From Pratylenchus scribneri (taxonomy: Eukaryota > Nematoda > Chromadorea > Rhabditida > Pratylenchidae): DNA of 64,000 nt. A program made the position numbers and the translations under genes. Location: assembly GCA_030063045.1 (NCBI GenBank), contig JAQSEB010000023.1, forward strand, positions 2,728,001-2,792,000, written 5' to 3'. Shown piece by piece: positions 62,801 through 64,000 of this stretch (its first letter is position 1; the number at the start of each line of letters is the position of its first letter). The notes below the pieces were generated by a model. The model worked only from the letters and a program-made list of their open reading frames with translations. It did no database searches and was not told the origin of the DNA.

Positions 62801-64000
62801 TGAAACAAATTAAAACTTCTGTAAATGAAGAAAAAAAAATTAATTTTAAGATTGGACATTGGATGAAAAAAATGTCGGAGCCAATTTGTAGGATATATTT
62901 CTAGTGTAAGTGCAAAGGCGTGCTTGATTCTCAAATTTGTATCCAAATTGGGGGAAAAATAATAGAAAATGTCTAAATATAGATTATTAAATGTTGTAAA
63001 TAATTCATTATTTTACAATAAATTAATGGTATTCTCTCAAAATTCAAATGGATGATGGTTTATGAAATAGAGGAGTTAATGAGGTGGTTTAAGAAAGTTT
63101 AAAACGATAATGACTGGTTGGATTTGGGAGGTTTAATTCGAAAATGGGTTTTGGAGGATTTGGCAATTTAATTTATAATAGAGAATCAAATAAAAAGGAT
63201 TATTTAATTATTAATAATGTGAATGTGAAATATGACTGTACTCTATGCAATGGTTCCTTAAAGTGCCTTCAGCATTTTTAGAATGCATATGATCCCATTT
63301 AAATTAGATGAGTAGCAGCTTGGTTTTTTTCAATAAATTAATTTAAAATTCGCTCACATTGACATTAAAATCTGACTAAATAAAATATGACAAAATAATT
63401 TAGATGAATTTTTGGATTGATTTTAAATCAAACATTTTAATTGCCAACAAAAAGGAGGGCCATTTTCGACATGAATTAATGAATGGATTTTTGTGGAATT
63501 ATCAATATTAATGGAATTGGCGCAAAAAAAAGGAAGATTTGTATTAATGAATGCACTCATTAATTTATTCAAATTACACAGTTAATTAACCTTCTTTATA
63601 TAATTTTAATATTAATTTGATTTTTAAATTTTATATTATTTTAAATAATCAATTTATTTATTAAAAAATCTACAAAATTGTTTAGGCATTCTTCGTTCCA
63701 CTCCATTCCATTCCAACCCAAACAAAAACCCCTCCATCCAAATAAATATTTTATGGTCTTTTCGCATCAATAAAAAATGTGCGCAACCGGTTGGCTGATT
63801 GTGAATGATATTCGATTGGACGAATTTAATGTGAAAAAAATTGGAGGAGGGGCGAATGGTAAAATGTGAAGCATCATCAAGGAAGGAAGGACAATCAAAA
63901 TATTCATTCATTCAATCAAATTCAATTTTTATTCTTTTTGAGCATCTAAAATGTCCAAAATTGTCCTCTTCCTCCATTCCTTTTAAATTTACAAAATTTT
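62801..64000. other. Right-edge AT-rich stretch, no supported gene
   Basis: The promoter of the Sra-like receptor should lie at the left of this stretch. An 85-codon minus-strand frame (63654-63911) lacks splice context and family resemblance. No repeat, tRNA or other RNA gene was seen. Confidence 0.45.

Noticed and set aside
63654..63911. 85-codon minus-strand frame near the right edge
   Set aside because: No splice context or recognisable residues; too weak to list as a gene.

Overview
The window is animal nuclear DNA and reads as a nematode genome. Introns are mostly 37-60 nt, with GT donors and TTTCAG-like acceptors. Genes lie close together on both strands, and base composition is AT-rich (roughly 35% GC by eye). 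The gene content is nematode-like: Sra- and Srsx-type serpentine chemoreceptors, a PAN+ZP cuticle protein, an ET-module/Ly6-type protein, a SIK kinase and a BEL/Pao retroelement with a phlebovirus-like glycoprotein region. I cannot fix the species. All family names come from reading translations, not from database searches.

Layout, left half. The minus strand carries a possible left-edge first exon, adenosine kinase (578-1972), a glutamate carboxypeptidase II-like M28 peptidase (2145-5086) and a SIK-family kinase (5575-12634). A 3.3 kb gene-poor stretch with long C and G runs follows. Next come an Sra-like receptor whose second intron has no AG acceptor (15981-17245), a PAN/ZP transmembrane protein on the plus strand (18165-22632), a small secreted protein (22651-23045), a 26-bp tandem array (about 23340-24123), an unrecognised multi-exon gene (24392-25987) and an SK-type potassium channel (27042-29077).

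Centre. An aldo/keto reductase gene is split by a complete 11,343-bp BEL/Pao element (30262-41604). The two 821-bp LTRs look identical and are flanked by the 5-bp duplication AGCGA. The element encodes gag, protease, RT, RNase H, integrase and a phlebovirus-like envelope. It has two unusual additions: a membrane module ending in a RING-H2 finger at the end of the envelope frame, and a separate 150-residue reading frame in three exons with two small introns, placed just before the 3' LTR. A short gag-start frame and a mid-envelope amber codon break the coding frame as read here.

Right half. This holds an Srsx-like receptor (42802-44022), a secreted protein with two copies of a cysteine-rich domain (44770-45493), a secreted EF-hand protein (46191-46902), a 33/34-bp array sharing its core with the 26-bp array (about 47170-49660), a glycine/methionine-rich secreted protein (50248-51344), a secreted fascin-like protein (51524-52425), an ET-module/Ly6-like protein (52714-53506), a GH31 alpha-glucosidase (54998-59118), a second Srsx-like receptor (59715-61036) and a second Sra-like receptor with an in-frame stop (61496-62800).

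The genes do not form one pathway. The themes are chemosensation (four receptors), secreted or surface proteins (seven genes), and recent change by a young retroelement and two related satellite-like arrays.
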